A DNA stretch of 64,000 nucleotides from Niallia alba (GCF_012933555.1 NZ_JABBPK010000001.1:4442001-4506000), one strand, 5' to 3'; positions 8,953 through 17,806 are shown, counted from the first letter of the stretch. Numbers and translations are program-made. The notes: generated by a model not told the origin, from the letters alone.

Positions 8953-8994
8953 AACTAATGGTATTAGTTTTTATTTTAACTAATACCATTAGTT
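8953..8994. promoter_or_regulatory. Tandem operator for the TetR/MBL operon
   Basis: Two 17-bp sites, AACTAATGGTATTAGTT (8953-8969) and its reverse complement AACTAATACCATTAGTT (8978-8994), eight bases apart. Each is itself a CTAAT-n3-ATTAG palindrome. They lie directly before the ribosome binding site of the hydrolase gene, the expected place for TetR autoregulation. Confidence 0.85.
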
Positions 8995-9017
8995 TTAGCA
9001 AGAAATAACTTTTAAAA

Positions 9018-9046
9018 CAAAAAAATACTCCTTATCAAGAGTATTA
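9018..9046 (-). terminator. Rho-independent terminator of the 32-residue gene
   Basis: AATACTC (9024-9030) pairs with GAGTATT (9039-9045). On the minus strand the stem is followed by a run of T. It lies just after the small gene at 9077-9175. Confidence 0.75.
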
Positions 9047-9076
9047 TAAAAGTTAATTCATTTATTTATTATAGAC

Positions 9077-9175
9077 TTATATCTCTCTTTTTTTGCCGCA
9101 ACGCACACACTTATTGGAGTAATAGCTAAATTTATGCCGTCTTTTAAGAAAACAGATAATGGAACGTAATTTCAC
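9077..9175 (-). CDS. Small Cys/His (putative zinc-binding) protein, 32 residues
   Basis: GTG 9175 is preceded by GGAG eight bases away. The frame encodes 32 residues, basic, with Cys8, His14 and a C-terminal CVRCGKK, giving a C-x5-H-x8-C-x2-C pattern suited to one metal ion. Short phage and Bacillus proteins of the DUF1660 kind have this look, but I cannot confirm the family. It has its own terminator at 9018-9046 and is followed by the TetR/MBL operon. It is too short for ordinary gene callers. Confidence 0.6.
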   Translation of the reverse strand: MKLRSIICFLKRRHKFSYYSNKCVRCGKKREI

Positions 9176-9550
9176 TTTATCATCTCCATCCCCCAATAAT
9201 TTGAGTATTCAATTGTCTTCCTCTGTGAAGTTGCGCCTTTTTTTTACTTGAAGCCGCATTTTAGTAATTATATTCATTATATAACAACATATTAATAAGA
9301 TAAAATAATATACCTTTAATTTACTGTATATTTAAAATATTTTAATATTAAAATTGATTTCTCTTAATGGATAATTTTTTTTACTAGTATTTAAGGTTCT
9401 AAAATCCACACATACTAGAGGGAGACAACGGATCTTTTTCCCCCTTTTGTGCATAATAATTTCTTGTTGAAAGCAGAATATTTGAATTAAACGATCGCTG
9501 GTGGTAATTTTTAGACAAACAATTAAATTTCAATGAAAGAAGGCTTGGAT
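9176..9550. other. AT-rich spacer upstream of namA
   Basis: This region between the divergent small gene and namA must contain both promoters. I see no additional gene and no clear palindromic operator. Confidence 0.5.
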
Positions 9551-10582
9551 ATGAAAGATCTATTTTCTCCTTTTTCTTATAAAGGATTAGCATTAAAAAA
9601 CCGTGTAGTGATGCCTCCAATGTGTCAATATTCAGTGGAGAAGAAAGATGGAATCGCAACAGATTGGCATTATGTACATTATGTAAGTCGTGCGATTGGT
9701 GGAGCTGGGTTAATCATTATTGAAATGACAGATGTAGAACCCGATGGTCGTATTTCCGATAATGATTTAGGTTTATGGTCTGATGAGCATATCGCACCAT
9801 TAAAACGCATTGTAGATGCATGTCATCAATACGGCGCAAAAGTAGGTATTCAAATTGCCCATGCTGGTAGAAAAGCAGAAGACGCACCACAGCCAGTATC
9901 AGCATCTGCTATTCCATTTGATGATAAGTCAAAAACACCAAGAGAATTATCAACAGAAGAAGTAAAAGGCATGGTAGAGAAATTCCGCCAGGCTGCTGCT
10001 CGTGCTATTAAAGCCGGATTTGATACAATCGAGTTACATGGTGCTCATGGATACTTAATTCACCAATTCCAATCTGCTTACACAAACAAACGGGAAGATG
10101 AATACGGCAAAGATCTAACAAAATTCGGCGTAGAAATCATTAAAGCTGTGAAAGAGGAAATGCCAGCAGATATGCCGTTAATCATGCGTGTTTCTGGTAA
10201 AGAATATGTTGAGGGTGGATATGATATTGAAGACAGTGTTGCATTTTCTAAAAAGTATGAAGAAGCTGGAGTAGATATTTTCCATGTCAGTGCGGGTGGA
10301 GAAGGTCCAATTGCTGCTGCAGGTAAACCAGGAACACATGTCGGATACCAAGTTCCTTTAGCTCGTGCATTTAAACAAGGATTAACTGTACCAGTTATTG
10401 CAGTTGGAAGATTAGACTCACCAGAATTAGCAAACTCTGTTATCGGAAACGAAGATGCAGATCTTGTTGCAGTTGGAAGAGGCATGCTTCGCAATCCATA
10501 TTGGACCATTGAAGCTGCTGCACAATTACGAAAAGAAACAGAAATTCCTAAACAATATACGGTAGCATTTCCACAGAGATAG
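9551..10582 (+). CDS. namA: NADPH dehydrogenase, old yellow enzyme family
   Basis: A 343-residue FMN enzyme that reduces activated C=C bonds of enals, enones and nitro-compounds with NADPH, involved in detoxification. It matches YqjM/NamA closely: the Cys of PPMCQYS, the substrate-binding pair in ELHGAHGYLIHQF, IAHAGRKA, and the C-terminal FMN phosphate loop DLVAVGRGMLRNPYW. ATG 9551 is chosen because AAGAAGG lies seven bases upstream; an upstream ATG at 9533 lacks a site. It is monocistronic, closed by the terminator at 10607. Confidence 0.95.
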   Translation: MKDLFSPFSYKGLALKNRVVMPPMCQYSVEKKDGIATDWHYVHYVSRAIGGAGLIIIEMTDVEPDGRISDNDLGLWSDEHIAPLKRIVDACHQYGAKVGIQIAHAGRKAEDAPQPVSASAIPFDDKSKTPRELSTEEVKGMVEKFRQAAARAIKAGFDTIELHGAHGYLIHQFQSAYTNKREDEYGKDLTKFGVEIIKAVKEEMPADMPLIMRVSGKEYVEGGYDIEDSVAFSKKYEEAGVDIFHVSAGGEGPIAAAGKPGTHVGYQVPLARAFKQGLTVPVIAVGRLDSPELANSVIGNEDADLVAVGRGMLRNPYWTIEAAAQLRKETEIPKQYTVAFPQR

Positions 10583-10606
10583 GGATATGTGATAATTTTT
10601 GATAAA

Positions 10607-10645
10607 CGAGCACCTGGGAAAGAACTTCTCAGGTGCTCGTTTTTC
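10607..10645 (+). terminator. Terminator of namA
   Basis: CGAGCACCTG (10607-10616) pairs perfectly with CAGGTGCTCG (10630-10639), followed by TTTTTC. Confidence 0.92.
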
Positions 10646-10750
10646 TAGAGGGACGCAGAGAGATAGTTCTAGTGATTTCTTTTTTAAAGGCATCACTAGC
10701 AGATTAATTCCATTTTATGGTATTATCTTCTCAAAGGAGCTGATTGCTAA

Positions 10751-10843
10751 GTGATAGATTTTGTTCTTGGTCTCTTAAGCACTGTTGGGGACATTTGCGC
10801 AGCAATTGTAGCATCCGCTTTGGAAAAACTAGAAGGTAAGTAA
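10751..10843 (+). CDS. Possible 30-residue hydrophobic peptide
   Basis: GTG 10751 follows AAAGGAG by eleven bases. It encodes a 30-residue peptide with a hydrophobic centre (FVLGLLSTVGDICAAIVASA) and a charged tail EKLEGK. An extended -10 (TGGTATTAT) lies just before. It could be a small membrane peptide or toxin, but the spacing is loose and no homologue is recalled. A GACGGTTCT repeat follows immediately. Confidence 0.35.
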   Translation: MIDFVLGLLSTVGDICAAIVASALEKLEGK

Positions 10844-10849
10844 TGCTCT

Positions 10850-11208
10850 CAGAGGGACGGTTCTACCGCTTCTCTTTTAATTTAGTACCCCAAAAAAGGG
10901 AAGCAGAAGAACCGTCCGAGGGCACAGAAAAACTGGCTAGTTAATGATGATGGACAATAGCCATTTTTAAACATAAGATGATGGATTTGTTTTCCGAGGC
11001 GTCCGCTCGCTTTCCATGGGGCGAGCGCCAAGCCTCCTCGTCACTACGTTCCTGCGGGGTCTCGGACTTTCTCGCAGCTCCCATAGGAGTCGAGCGGACG
11101 CCTCTCCAAACCAACCTTATTTTACTTTCCAATATGCTTGCTCTTCATTTCACACGAAAAAAAAGACTTTTTCAGTGGGCTCGAACCGTCCCTCTGCTTC
11201 CCTTTTTT
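10850..11208. repeat. Composite repeat block with GACGGTTCT arms
   Basis: Starts with AGAGGGACGGTTCT, continues with GAAGAACCGTCCGAGGGCAC, a unique-looking stretch (10922-10995) that recurs at 49180, then the GC-rich palindrome 10996-11104, and ends GAACCGTCCCTCTGCTTCCC. The whole is therefore a nest of several repeat types between namA and the Big2 gene. Confidence 0.8.
10996..11104. repeat. GC-rich 109-bp palindromic repeat
   Basis: Bounded by a perfect 14-bp inverted repeat GAGGCGTCCGCTCG / CGAGCGGACGCCTC. Inside are CTTTCCATGGGGC, CTGCGGGGTCTC and CCCATAGGAGTC, shared with 14244-14360. It is far richer in GC than its surroundings. Similar GC-rich repeats are common in Bacillus genomes. 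Confidence 0.88.
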
Positions 11209-11282
11209 TGATGATTTTTCCAATGAAAACGTTTATAATCATTCTGTAATACTACTAATCTATTATTGGAAGAAGGGTTCGA

Positions 11283-13378
11283 ATGAAAAGGAATCTAGCT
11301 ATGAAAGCTATTGTTATGCTGTTATTAGTTTTTTCATTAGCGTCAGGAAGTACTACTCTCGATGTACAAGCTGCCGCTAAAACTTTAAAAACCGGGGTTT
11401 ATGTTGTAGGAAAGGATTTATCCCCAGGTTTAAATAAATTTACCATTTCCAGTGGTACGGCATAATTATACGTTGATCGAGGAGATTATACAATTATTGA
11501 GGAAGAAATTGATAGTGATAATTACTATAGTTCCAATCAATTTGTTGCCAGTTTAAAAAAAGGGGATATAGTTGGACTCGATCTATCCCGAGGTTCTTCT
11601 CCAGTAGAAGTCGCGTCTATTTCAAAAATTAACTTAAAGAAAATATCCAATGGTTTTTATGAAGTTGGAACCGATATACCTGCAGGAAATTATACCATTA
11701 ATTTTGATAATCCTGATGATGAAGAAGATGTAGTATATATAGGCATCTACGATAAAAACTATAATGAAAAAAGAACGGATATCCTCTATCCAGAAGACGA
11801 ACCTTATTCGTATACTATCTCTAAAGGAGACATAGTATATGTCTACTATATGATTGGTACAATAAGCTTTACGGAAAAAACATCATACCACAAAGCATTA
11901 CTTTCAATAAATCTAGTGTTTCGCTTAAAGTAAACCAAACTGAAAAATTAACTGCTACAGTACAACCAGCAAATGCTACAAATAAAGGATTGACCTGGTC
12001 AACAAATAATGCGGCAGTAGCTACAGTTGATGCAAGCGGAAATGTGAAAGCCGTAAAAGCAGGAAATGCAACAATCACTGCAACAGCAAAAGGCAATCCT
12101 AATATAAAGAAGAGCATTACCGTTACTGTTACAAAAATTGTACCAACTGATTTGAAACTAAGTAAGTCTACTTTAAATATCACAAAGAATCAGACATTCA
12201 AAGTATCTGCTACTATAACACCTGCAAATGCAGCTGATAAAACGGTGCAATGGAAAAGTTCTAACACAAAAGTTGCAACGGTTGATACAAAAGGGAATAT
12301 AAAAGGAGTGGCTAATGGGAAAGCAACGATTACCGCTACTGCCAAGGATAACTCAAAAGTTTCTAAAACAGTTGCAGTCACTGTCTCTGCTAAAACGGTA
12401 AAAGTAAATAAAACTAGTTTATCTATTTCAGAAGGGAAATCAGAAACACTCAAAGCAACTGTTTCCCCTTCAGATAGTACCGATAAAACAGTTAGCTGGA
12501 AATCTTCCAATACCAAAGTAGCAAAAGTAGATAGTAAAGGGAAAGTAACAGGGGTGAAAAAAGGAACAGCTACCATTACAGCTTCAGTGAAAGGAGCTAA
12601 AGAGGTAAAGGTAAAAGTGACAATTACTGCCCCAGTTGCTGCTAAATCAATAAAGGTGAATAAAACAGCCGCTACTTTAGATAAAGGAAAAACACTAACT
12701 TTATCTGCAACAGTTAGTCCTAGTAATACAACCAATAAAACAGTAAAATGGAAAACATCGAATGACAAAGTAGCCAAAGTAGACAGCAAAGGAAAAGTAA
12801 CCGCACTAGGTGCAGGTACGGCTAAAATTACCGCTTCCACTACCAATGGAAAAAACGCAACTGCAACGATAACCGTACCTTATGTAAAAAGCTTAAGTGC
12901 AGGAACATGGAAAGCAGGCAAAGACCTTCCTGCTGGTCGTTACAAAATTACAACTAATTCTGGTAGTGGCAATTTATTTATCGGAATGGGAACCGATCGA
13001 TTTATAAACGAAATTCTTTCAAGCGAGCAAGATGATTTCGGTGTTATTGCTGTGACAACCGACATTAAAAATGGCGATTCCATTGAAATTGCAGGATTAA
13101 ATAATGTGCAGTTTAAGCAAGTATCCAACGTTAAATCAAATACTCTCCATGCTGGATATTGGACTGTAGGGAAGGATATTAATCCAGGAAAATATAAAAT
13201 AACAACACCAAGCGGTTCTGGCAATTTAATTATTTATAGAGGAAGTAGTTTGTTAGTAAATGAGATCCTTTCTAATAAATCAGATGACTACTCTGTAACT
13301 AGTGTAACCACTACACTAAAAACAGGAGACCGGATAAATATTTCCAGCTTAAATAAGGTTGTTTTCACAAAAAAATAA
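11283..13378 (+). pseudogene. Secreted Big2 (bacterial Ig-like) protein, frame broken twice
   Basis: The start ATG 11283 has AGAAGGG upstream and encodes a signal peptide ending near DVQAAA. The frame meets an in-frame TAA at 11463-11465, continues unchanged to 11875-11880, where loss of one A from an A-run shifts frame, and then runs open to 13378. The conceptual product has two modules of the type GxYxVGxDLxPG, four Big2 domains (each with WxSSNxKVAxVDxxGxV and GxATITA), and two more such modules (KAGKDLPAGRYKI, TVGKDINPGKYKI). It is probably a secreted or surface protein. If only 11869-13378 is translated, it lacks a signal peptide. Recoding or a sequencing error is possible. Confidence 0.8.
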
Positions 13379-13390
13379 TCGACTCTCTCA

Positions 13391-13421
13391 AGATCAGAAG
13401 AATCTCTTCTGATCTTTATTT
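13391..13421 (+). terminator. Terminator of the Big2 gene
   Basis: AGATCAGAAGA (13391-13401) pairs with TCTTCTGATCT (13405-13415), with T-rich sequence following. Confidence 0.88.
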
Positions 13422-13476
13422 GTGTTTTTATTTGCAATATACATATTTACCACATAGAAAGAAACCTATAACAACA

Positions 13477-13517
13477 AAAAAATCGAGTACTTATCAAGTC
13501 TCGATTTTTTATTTTAA
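13477..13517. terminator. Bidirectional terminator
   Basis: AAAAAATCGAG (13477-13487) pairs with CTCGATTTTTT (13500-13510). It has A-run and T-run on the two sides, so it can stop both the Big2 gene and the minus-strand gene at 13555. Confidence 0.8.
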
Positions 13518-13520
13518 TAA

Positions 13521-13549
13521 CCTCAAAAGAACCGTCCCTCTGCTTCCCT
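13521..13549. repeat. GACGGTTCT repeat, single arm
   Basis: CTCAAAAGAACCGTCCCTCT followed by GCTTCCC, the right-hand arm of the repeat family. The matching left arm occurs 290 bases away at 13835-13853, so the two arms flank the 75-residue gene. Confidence 0.7.
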
Positions 13550-13554
13550 CTATG

Positions 13555-13782
13555 TCACATACCTGTTTTATATTTTTTTTCACTTGAAGACGTATTTTTT
13601 GTAACATGTTTTGCCTTTTCTTCTCTTAGCTCTTCTTTTAAATCTTCCATTGGAATAGGATCAACCGTCTGCTCTATCTCAAACTTATCAAATATACTCT
13701 CATTCTCTGTAGGATATTGTTCCGGATTATCCATATCCATTTGTGGATTATTAGAAGCTGACTTCCCTTTATTTTCCGCCAT
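13555..13782 (-). CDS. Small hydrophilic protein of unknown function
   Basis: A 75-residue acidic, probably disordered protein (MAENKGKSASNNPQMDMDNP at the N terminus, many Glu/Lys after). ATG 13782 has GGAGG nine bases upstream; a TTG one codon earlier is less likely. No domain recognised. Small hydrophilic proteins of this kind in Bacillus are often spore-associated, but nothing here proves that. Confidence 0.65.
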   Translation of the reverse strand: MAENKGKSASNNPQMDMDNPEQYPTENESIFDKFEIEQTVDPIPMEDLKEELREEKAKHVTKNTSSSEKKYKTGM

Positions 13783-13834
13783 CAACTATCACCTCCCTAT
13801 TACCTTATTAATACCCGAATTTCATTAAAAGTAC

Positions 13835-13853
13835 TCAGAGGGACGGTTCTACC
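13835..13853. repeat. GACGGTTCT repeat, single left arm
   Basis: CAGAGGGACGGTTCT plus flanks. It is inverted relative to the arm at 13521-13549. Confidence 0.65.
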
Positions 13854-14002
13854 AATTCTTTTTATGAGGTGCGTTAAGCTTAGGGAAGCTGGAGAACTAT
13901 CCCACCGACTCCCAAACCCCACATAATCCCATTTTGCCTAATTCATTCATGTTCAATGTCCTTCAAATCGTCTATATATAAGAAAAAGGGAGGCGTTAAT
14001 AT

Positions 14003-14098
14003 ATGGTTAAAAATGAGGATTTAAAAAACAAAACGGTAGATCGTGATTTTGAGATAACGGAGGAGCAGGAAAAGAAGAAAGAGGATAAAGAGAAATAA
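14003..14098 (+). CDS. Small charged protein, 31 residues
   Basis: ATG 14003 follows GGGAGG at good spacing. The 31-residue product (starts MVKNEDLKNKTVDRDF, ends in a Lys/Glu-rich tail) is highly charged. Function is unknown. The strong ribosome binding site and the hairpin with T-rich tail at 14143-14197 support a real gene. Its stop codon abuts the repeat element at 14099. Confidence 0.6.
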   Translation: MVKNEDLKNKTVDRDFEITEEQEKKKEDKEK

Positions 14099-14142
14099 TG
14101 AAAAATGAGGCTGGGACATAAGTATTCCAGCCAAGGATAATT

Positions 14143-14197
14143 CCGAACAATTATACGAAGATGCTAATGAATGTTCCGTATAATTGTTCGGGCTTTT
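14143..14197 (+). terminator. Hairpin with T-rich tail inside repeat
   Basis: CCGAACAATTATACG (14143-14157) pairs perfectly with CGTATAATTGTTCGG (14177-14191), then GCTTTTATTTG. It could end transcription of the gene at 14003. Confidence 0.65.
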
Positions 14198-14243
14198 ATT
14201 TGTTTTTCAAAGGATGTTTCCATGAAGTTTGGTGCGATTCCCC

Positions 14244-14360
14244 GCAGCCGGAATACACTTCGCTTTCCATGGGGCTCGCGCTGAGCCGCTTCGGCCTGTG
14301 GCCTGCAGGGTCTCAGACTGTCTCGCTAATCCCATAGGAGTCTTCGTGTATTCCGGCTGC
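14244..14360. repeat. GC-rich 117-bp palindromic repeat
   Basis: Bounded by a perfect 15-bp inverted repeat GCAGCCGGAATACAC / GTGTATTCCGGCTGC. It shares the core CGCTTTCCATGGGGC...CCCATAGGAGTC with 10996-11104, and its outer arms with the shortened copy at 31913-31971. Confidence 0.88.
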
Positions 14361-14517
14361 TCTGTTTTTCCAACTAATTATATTTCCTCTTGTAAAAAGT
14401 ATGCGAAAGCAGCCGCTATTTACTAGCTATATTAGAAATTGTTCGTCTTTACAGAGTATCTATTTAGTTATGTCCCATCCTCATTTTTCATATCACTATA
14501 TTTCATTCAAGTAAAAC

Positions 14518-15519
14518 CTATTTCCCCTCTACCACTTCTCTCAATATCTCATAAGAGCGTTTCTGCTTTTCAGGGTCAAAAATATAAGAAACAGCCATTA
14601 TTTCATCGACATTAAAGCGTTCCTGAAAAGCTGTAAGCTGGTTGCGAACGGAATCTTTGCTTCCTAAAAGAGTCACGCTAGACATGGATTTGGCCATTTC
14701 TTCTTCCTGTGGATTCCAAAGACCATCTAAACTATCCACTGGTGGCTGAAGCGGCATTTGTGTTCCACGCACAACATTTAGGAAAAATTGATGAGTAGAC
14801 GTCTGCAATACGGCCGCCTCTTCGTCTGTCTCAGCTGCAATTAAGTTCAAGCAAACCATCATATAAGGCTTATCCAAATACTTTGAAGGCTTGAAACGTT
14901 CACGATAAATCTTGATTGCGTCTGCCATATATCTTGGTGCAAAGTGAGAAGCAAAAGCATAAGGCAAACCTAGACTTGCCGCTAAGTAAGCAGAGTCAGT
15001 AGAAGAACCAAGAATGTAAATCGGTACATTCGTGGCAACTCCTGGATGAGCTTTTACATATCCTTGTTCTTCTTTAGGTCCAAAGTACGTAAGAAGGGCG
15101 TTAACATCCTCAGGAAATGTATAGACTGAATCCTTTTGAGAGCGTCTTAATGCACTCGCAGTCAGCATATCAGTTCCAGGAGCCCTTCCAAGACCTAGAT
15201 CAACTCGATTTGGATAAATCGTTGCCATCGTCCCAAATTGTTCTGCAACCACTAATGGGGAATGATTAGGCAGCATAACTCCACCAGAGCCTACGATAAT
15301 ACTATCTGTGTGTTCAAGCGTATGCTTAATTAAGATTGCAGTTGCCGAACTTACAAGTGTAGAAGTATTATGATGCTCAGCAATCCAATAGCGTTTATAA
15401 CCCATTTTTTCCGTTGCTTGTGCTAAATCCACCATTGATTCAATAGCTTCCTTAGAATTTTGTCCTTCACGAATTGGAGCAAGGTTTAATACAGATATAG
15501 GTATATTTAAATTTGCCAT
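14518..15519 (-). CDS. Luciferase-like flavin monooxygenase
   Basis: A 333-residue LLM-class protein (bacterial luciferase alpha/beta-like TIM barrel) expected to use reduced FMN and oxygen. Marks are an N-terminal [50 protein letters not shown] and a C-terminal [13 protein letters not shown]. It resembles the YceB/YwcH group of B. subtilis; the substrate is unknown. ATG 15519 is chosen with AAAGGAT upstream; the ATG at 15558 has none. It stands alone. Confidence 0.9.
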   Translation of the reverse strand: MANLNIPISVLNLAPIREGQNSKEAIESMVDLAQATEKMGYKRYWIAEHHNTSTLVSSATAILIKHTLEHTDSIIVGSGGVMLPNHSPLVVAEQFGTMATIYPNRVDLGLGRAPGTDMLTASALRRSQKDSVYTFPEDVNALLTYFGPKEEQGYVKAHPGVATNVPIYILGSSTDSAYLAASLGLPYAFASHFAPRYMADAIKIYRERFKPSKYLDKPYMMVCLNLIAAETDEEAAVLQTSTHQFFLNVVRGTQMPLQPPVDSLDGLWNPQEEEMAKSMSSVTLLGSKDSVRNQLTAFQERFNVDEIMAVSYIFDPEKQKRSYEILREVVEGK

Positions 15520-15734
15520 TTTGCAAGATCCTTTCTTGTTTAAGTCATTCTTAATCATATCAATTGCTTAACAAGAAAAAAAATTATTTGCTTGCGGGAG
15601 GCACCACAGGAATAGAAAAAGGAAGAATAAATAGCTATATACCTCATGCATTTTAGAAATATTATTCCCTATTCAGTCACAATTATCCTAATGATCCAAT
15701 CTAAATGAAAAGCAGAAGATACTTCCCACTGCTT

Positions 15735-16012
15735 CTATTTATACCATTGGATAGTTTGGGCTATGCCAGTTTGAAATGTGAAGGTTGGCTGCCAGCCTAA
15801 TGCTGTTATTTTTGTTGGGTCGAAATATCTGCCTTAATAAAGTGATAATTTTCCTTTCCTTCTATTGTTTTATGCTTTATTAAATCACCTGCATATGTTA
15901 GTAAATCCAAATTATAAATTTCATAATCCGGATATTTATTCACCATATATTGAACAAAATTTCCTCCAATAAACCCTGCCCCACCTGTTACTAAGACCTT
16001 CTTTCTCGCCAT
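15735..16012 (-). pseudogene. rfbB: dTDP-glucose 4,6-dehydratase remnant with internal deletion
   Basis: The first part, from ATG 16012 with AAGGTGG upstream, is a perfect RmlB N terminus: VLVTGGAGFIGGNFVQYMV, then NLDLLTYAGD and NYHFIKADIS. About 67 codons in, it jumps directly to the family's extreme C terminus in another frame (DPTKITALGWQPTFTF, then GIAQTIQWYK, stop TAG at 15735-15737). Roughly 240 residues, including the catalytic YxxxK, are missing. The intact enzyme makes the dTDP-4-keto-6-deoxyglucose precursor of rhamnose; this product cannot. No other rml gene is nearby. Confidence 0.85.
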
Positions 16013-16265
16013 TTCACTTACCACCTTCTTTTTTCTATATAAAGTATTTCTCTCTCTACTATTGGAATACAGTATGTCTATATTTATTATAGTGAAAATT
16101 TTCCTGACAATTTAGAAAAACAAAAAAAACTGCTTTCTTCAGTTTTTTTGTTCATCCATATAAGAAAGAGCAGTTGGGTTATAAGAAGAAATTCCTATAC
16201 TTGTTGAAATTTGCAATTCATTGCATCCTTTTAGCAAAGACAGAGACAGGATAATTGTCCCCCCT

Positions 16266-16303
16266 AAAAAAGGTACTAGCTATTGTCAGCTAGTACCTTT
16301 TTA
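16266..16303. terminator. Bidirectional terminator after LCP gene
   Basis: AAAGGTACTAGCT (16269-16281) pairs perfectly with AGCTAGTACCTTT (16288-16300), with A and T runs outside. Confidence 0.9.
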
Positions 16304-16310
16304 ACCTTCT

Positions 16311-17249
16311 TTATTGTAAATTCTCACTCAACATATCATGAACTTTCGTTTTTTCTTCTTCTGGAACATTTAAATAATAGGTTTGTCCAGGAGGAGTGCC
16401 TTGTCCTTTTACTTCATATTGCTCTACGGATTTTCGCACATCACGGTAGTTTTTCTGTATGCTCATCATTTGATCAAACGTAATGTTTGTTTTGACATTT
16501 GCTCCAAGTGCATCTAGTATTTCATCAAAATGAGCTACTGTTGATACTCCTGTAGCTTTATCAATAATAGCTGAAATGACTTCCCGCTGTCTATCATTTC
16601 GTCCAAAATCACCATTTGGATCTAGATGACGCATTCTAACAAATCCCAATGTTTGAGGACCATCTAATGTTAAAGTTCCCTTTTTATAATGATAGCCTTT
16701 TTTATAATATCCTTCATCAATCCAATCCAAGTCATTTTGAACAGTAATTCCGCCAAGGGCGTCAACCAAATCACTTAGCGCTTCCATATTTACTTGGATA
16801 TAATAATCCATTTTAACACCTGTGAAATTTTCTACCGTATCCTTAGCCATTTTCACTCCGCCATAAGCATAGGCTGAATTGATTTTTGTCACTCGCCCAT
16901 CCCCAATGATTTCTGTTTTCGTATCACGAGGAATACTTACCATCAGCATTTTATCATTATTTGGATTCAAAGTCATGACAATGAGAGTATCCGATCTTCC
17001 TACATCACCTTTTCTTTCATCCACACCCATGAGCAAAATAGAGATTGGTTTTGTATTATCAAGCTTTTCTTCTCTTGCTTTTTTCTCGGAATTCGAATCA
17101 CCTTCAAGAGGATTATACATTTTGTTTGCTGTCTCTTCTACGCTATGAAATAGATAAAACGCATAAGACCCTAATCCAATAACAAGTATTCCAATAATTA
17201 CTCCTAAAGTAATCCATATCTTTTTCTTTTTGCTTTTCCTTGTTCTCAT
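16311..17249 (-). CDS. LytR-CpsA-Psr (LCP) family cell-wall polymer ligase
   Basis: A 312-residue membrane-anchored enzyme with a short basic N terminus, one transmembrane helix (about 11-33) and an extracellular LCP domain. It transfers teichoic acid or capsular polymers from lipid carriers to peptidoglycan. Conserved LCP blocks: SDTLIVMTLNP, SIPRDTK, KINSAYAYGG, LGFVRMRH and the Arg-rich FGRNDRQREV. It resembles TagT/U/V and would act at the outer membrane face. It stands next to a degraded rfbB gene, so this may be a remnant of a polysaccharide locus. Confidence 0.93.
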   Translation of the reverse strand: MRTRKSKKKKIWITLGVIIGILVIGLGSYAFYLFHSVEETANKMYNPLEGDSNSEKKAREEKLDNTKPISILLMGVDERKGDVGRSDTLIVMTLNPNNDKMLMVSIPRDTKTEIIGDGRVTKINSAYAYGGVKMAKDTVENFTGVKMDYYIQVNMEALSDLVDALGGITVQNDLDWIDEGYYKKGYHYKKGTLTLDGPQTLGFVRMRHLDPNGDFGRNDRQREVISAIIDKATGVSTVAHFDEILDALGANVKTNITFDQMMSIQKNYRDVRKSVEQYEVKGQGTPPGQTYYLNVPEEEKTKVHDMLSENLQ

Positions 17250-17806
17250 TCACGCTCTCACTTTCCTTGTTAAATTTTTGCTCATCCATTTTAGTATAAA
17301 AAAATGAGAAAATGATGAAAATAAGGATGATTCTCCTAAATTTTCTAAAAAGAAAGCAGGAGAACCATCCCTCCCTATAAAATCCTACATAGGAAATGAT
17401 ATCTTTTGAATTAACTATAAAGAATACTAAATCGTATAACCGCAAATTAATCTAATACTTCACTTCAATCCTTAGTATGTATTCAAAAAGACCATTCTAC
17501 TGCGAATATATCCAACCAATTCATGGTAATTGTCCCTCTATATCCCTCAAATTCCAATATGTAATTTTATTTAAAGGTGAAAAAATAAAAAGGTAAAAAA
17601 TTATATACAAAAGGAACAAACTTCTTTTTTTAAAATTTAGGGGTTTGTCTACAGTCTGAGTTTTTTATTTGTTTTCTCTTCCAAAAAGGAAGCAATAGAA
17701 CCGCCCCCATAATTCTCAATGAAACTGGCACTGAAAGTTGTATACATTAATAAAATACTAAAAAATAATGTGTTTTATCATTCTTATTAATGAGGAGAAG
17801 GGAATT
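17250..17806. other. Intergenic region with repeat fragments
   Basis: Contains two worn GACGGTTCT-family arms (17352-17375, GAGAACCATCCCTCC; 17688-17710, AGAACCGCCCCC). The promoters of the LCP gene (minus) and the HpaB-type gene (plus) must lie here. No gene seen. Confidence 0.5.

Larger units (their letters stand above)
14099..14490. repeat. Nested repeat element bounded by GAGGCTGGGACATAA repeats
   Basis: The ends are a 23-bp inverted repeat with one mismatch (14099-14121 and 14468-14490, containing GAGGCTGGGACATAA and TTATGTCCCATCCTC). Inside lie a 15-bp perfect hairpin (14143-14191) and the GC-rich palindrome 14244-14360. The GAGGCTGGGACA motif is a familiar intergenic repeat of low-GC Firmicutes. 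No gene is inside. Confidence 0.85.

Noticed and set aside
10978-11249. Open frames through the GC-rich palindrome (also 14229-14426)
   Set aside because: They read through repeat sequence, lack ribosome binding sites and differ between copies.
12190-12846. Long minus-strand frame opposite the Big2 domains
   Set aside because: It mirrors the Lys/Thr/Ala-rich repeats of the plus-strand gene, giving hydrophobic repeats with no start signal.
17143-17445. 100-residue minus-strand frame overlapping the LCP gene start
   Set aside because: The frame overlaps the transmembrane region of the LCP gene in another register and lacks a good ribosome binding site.
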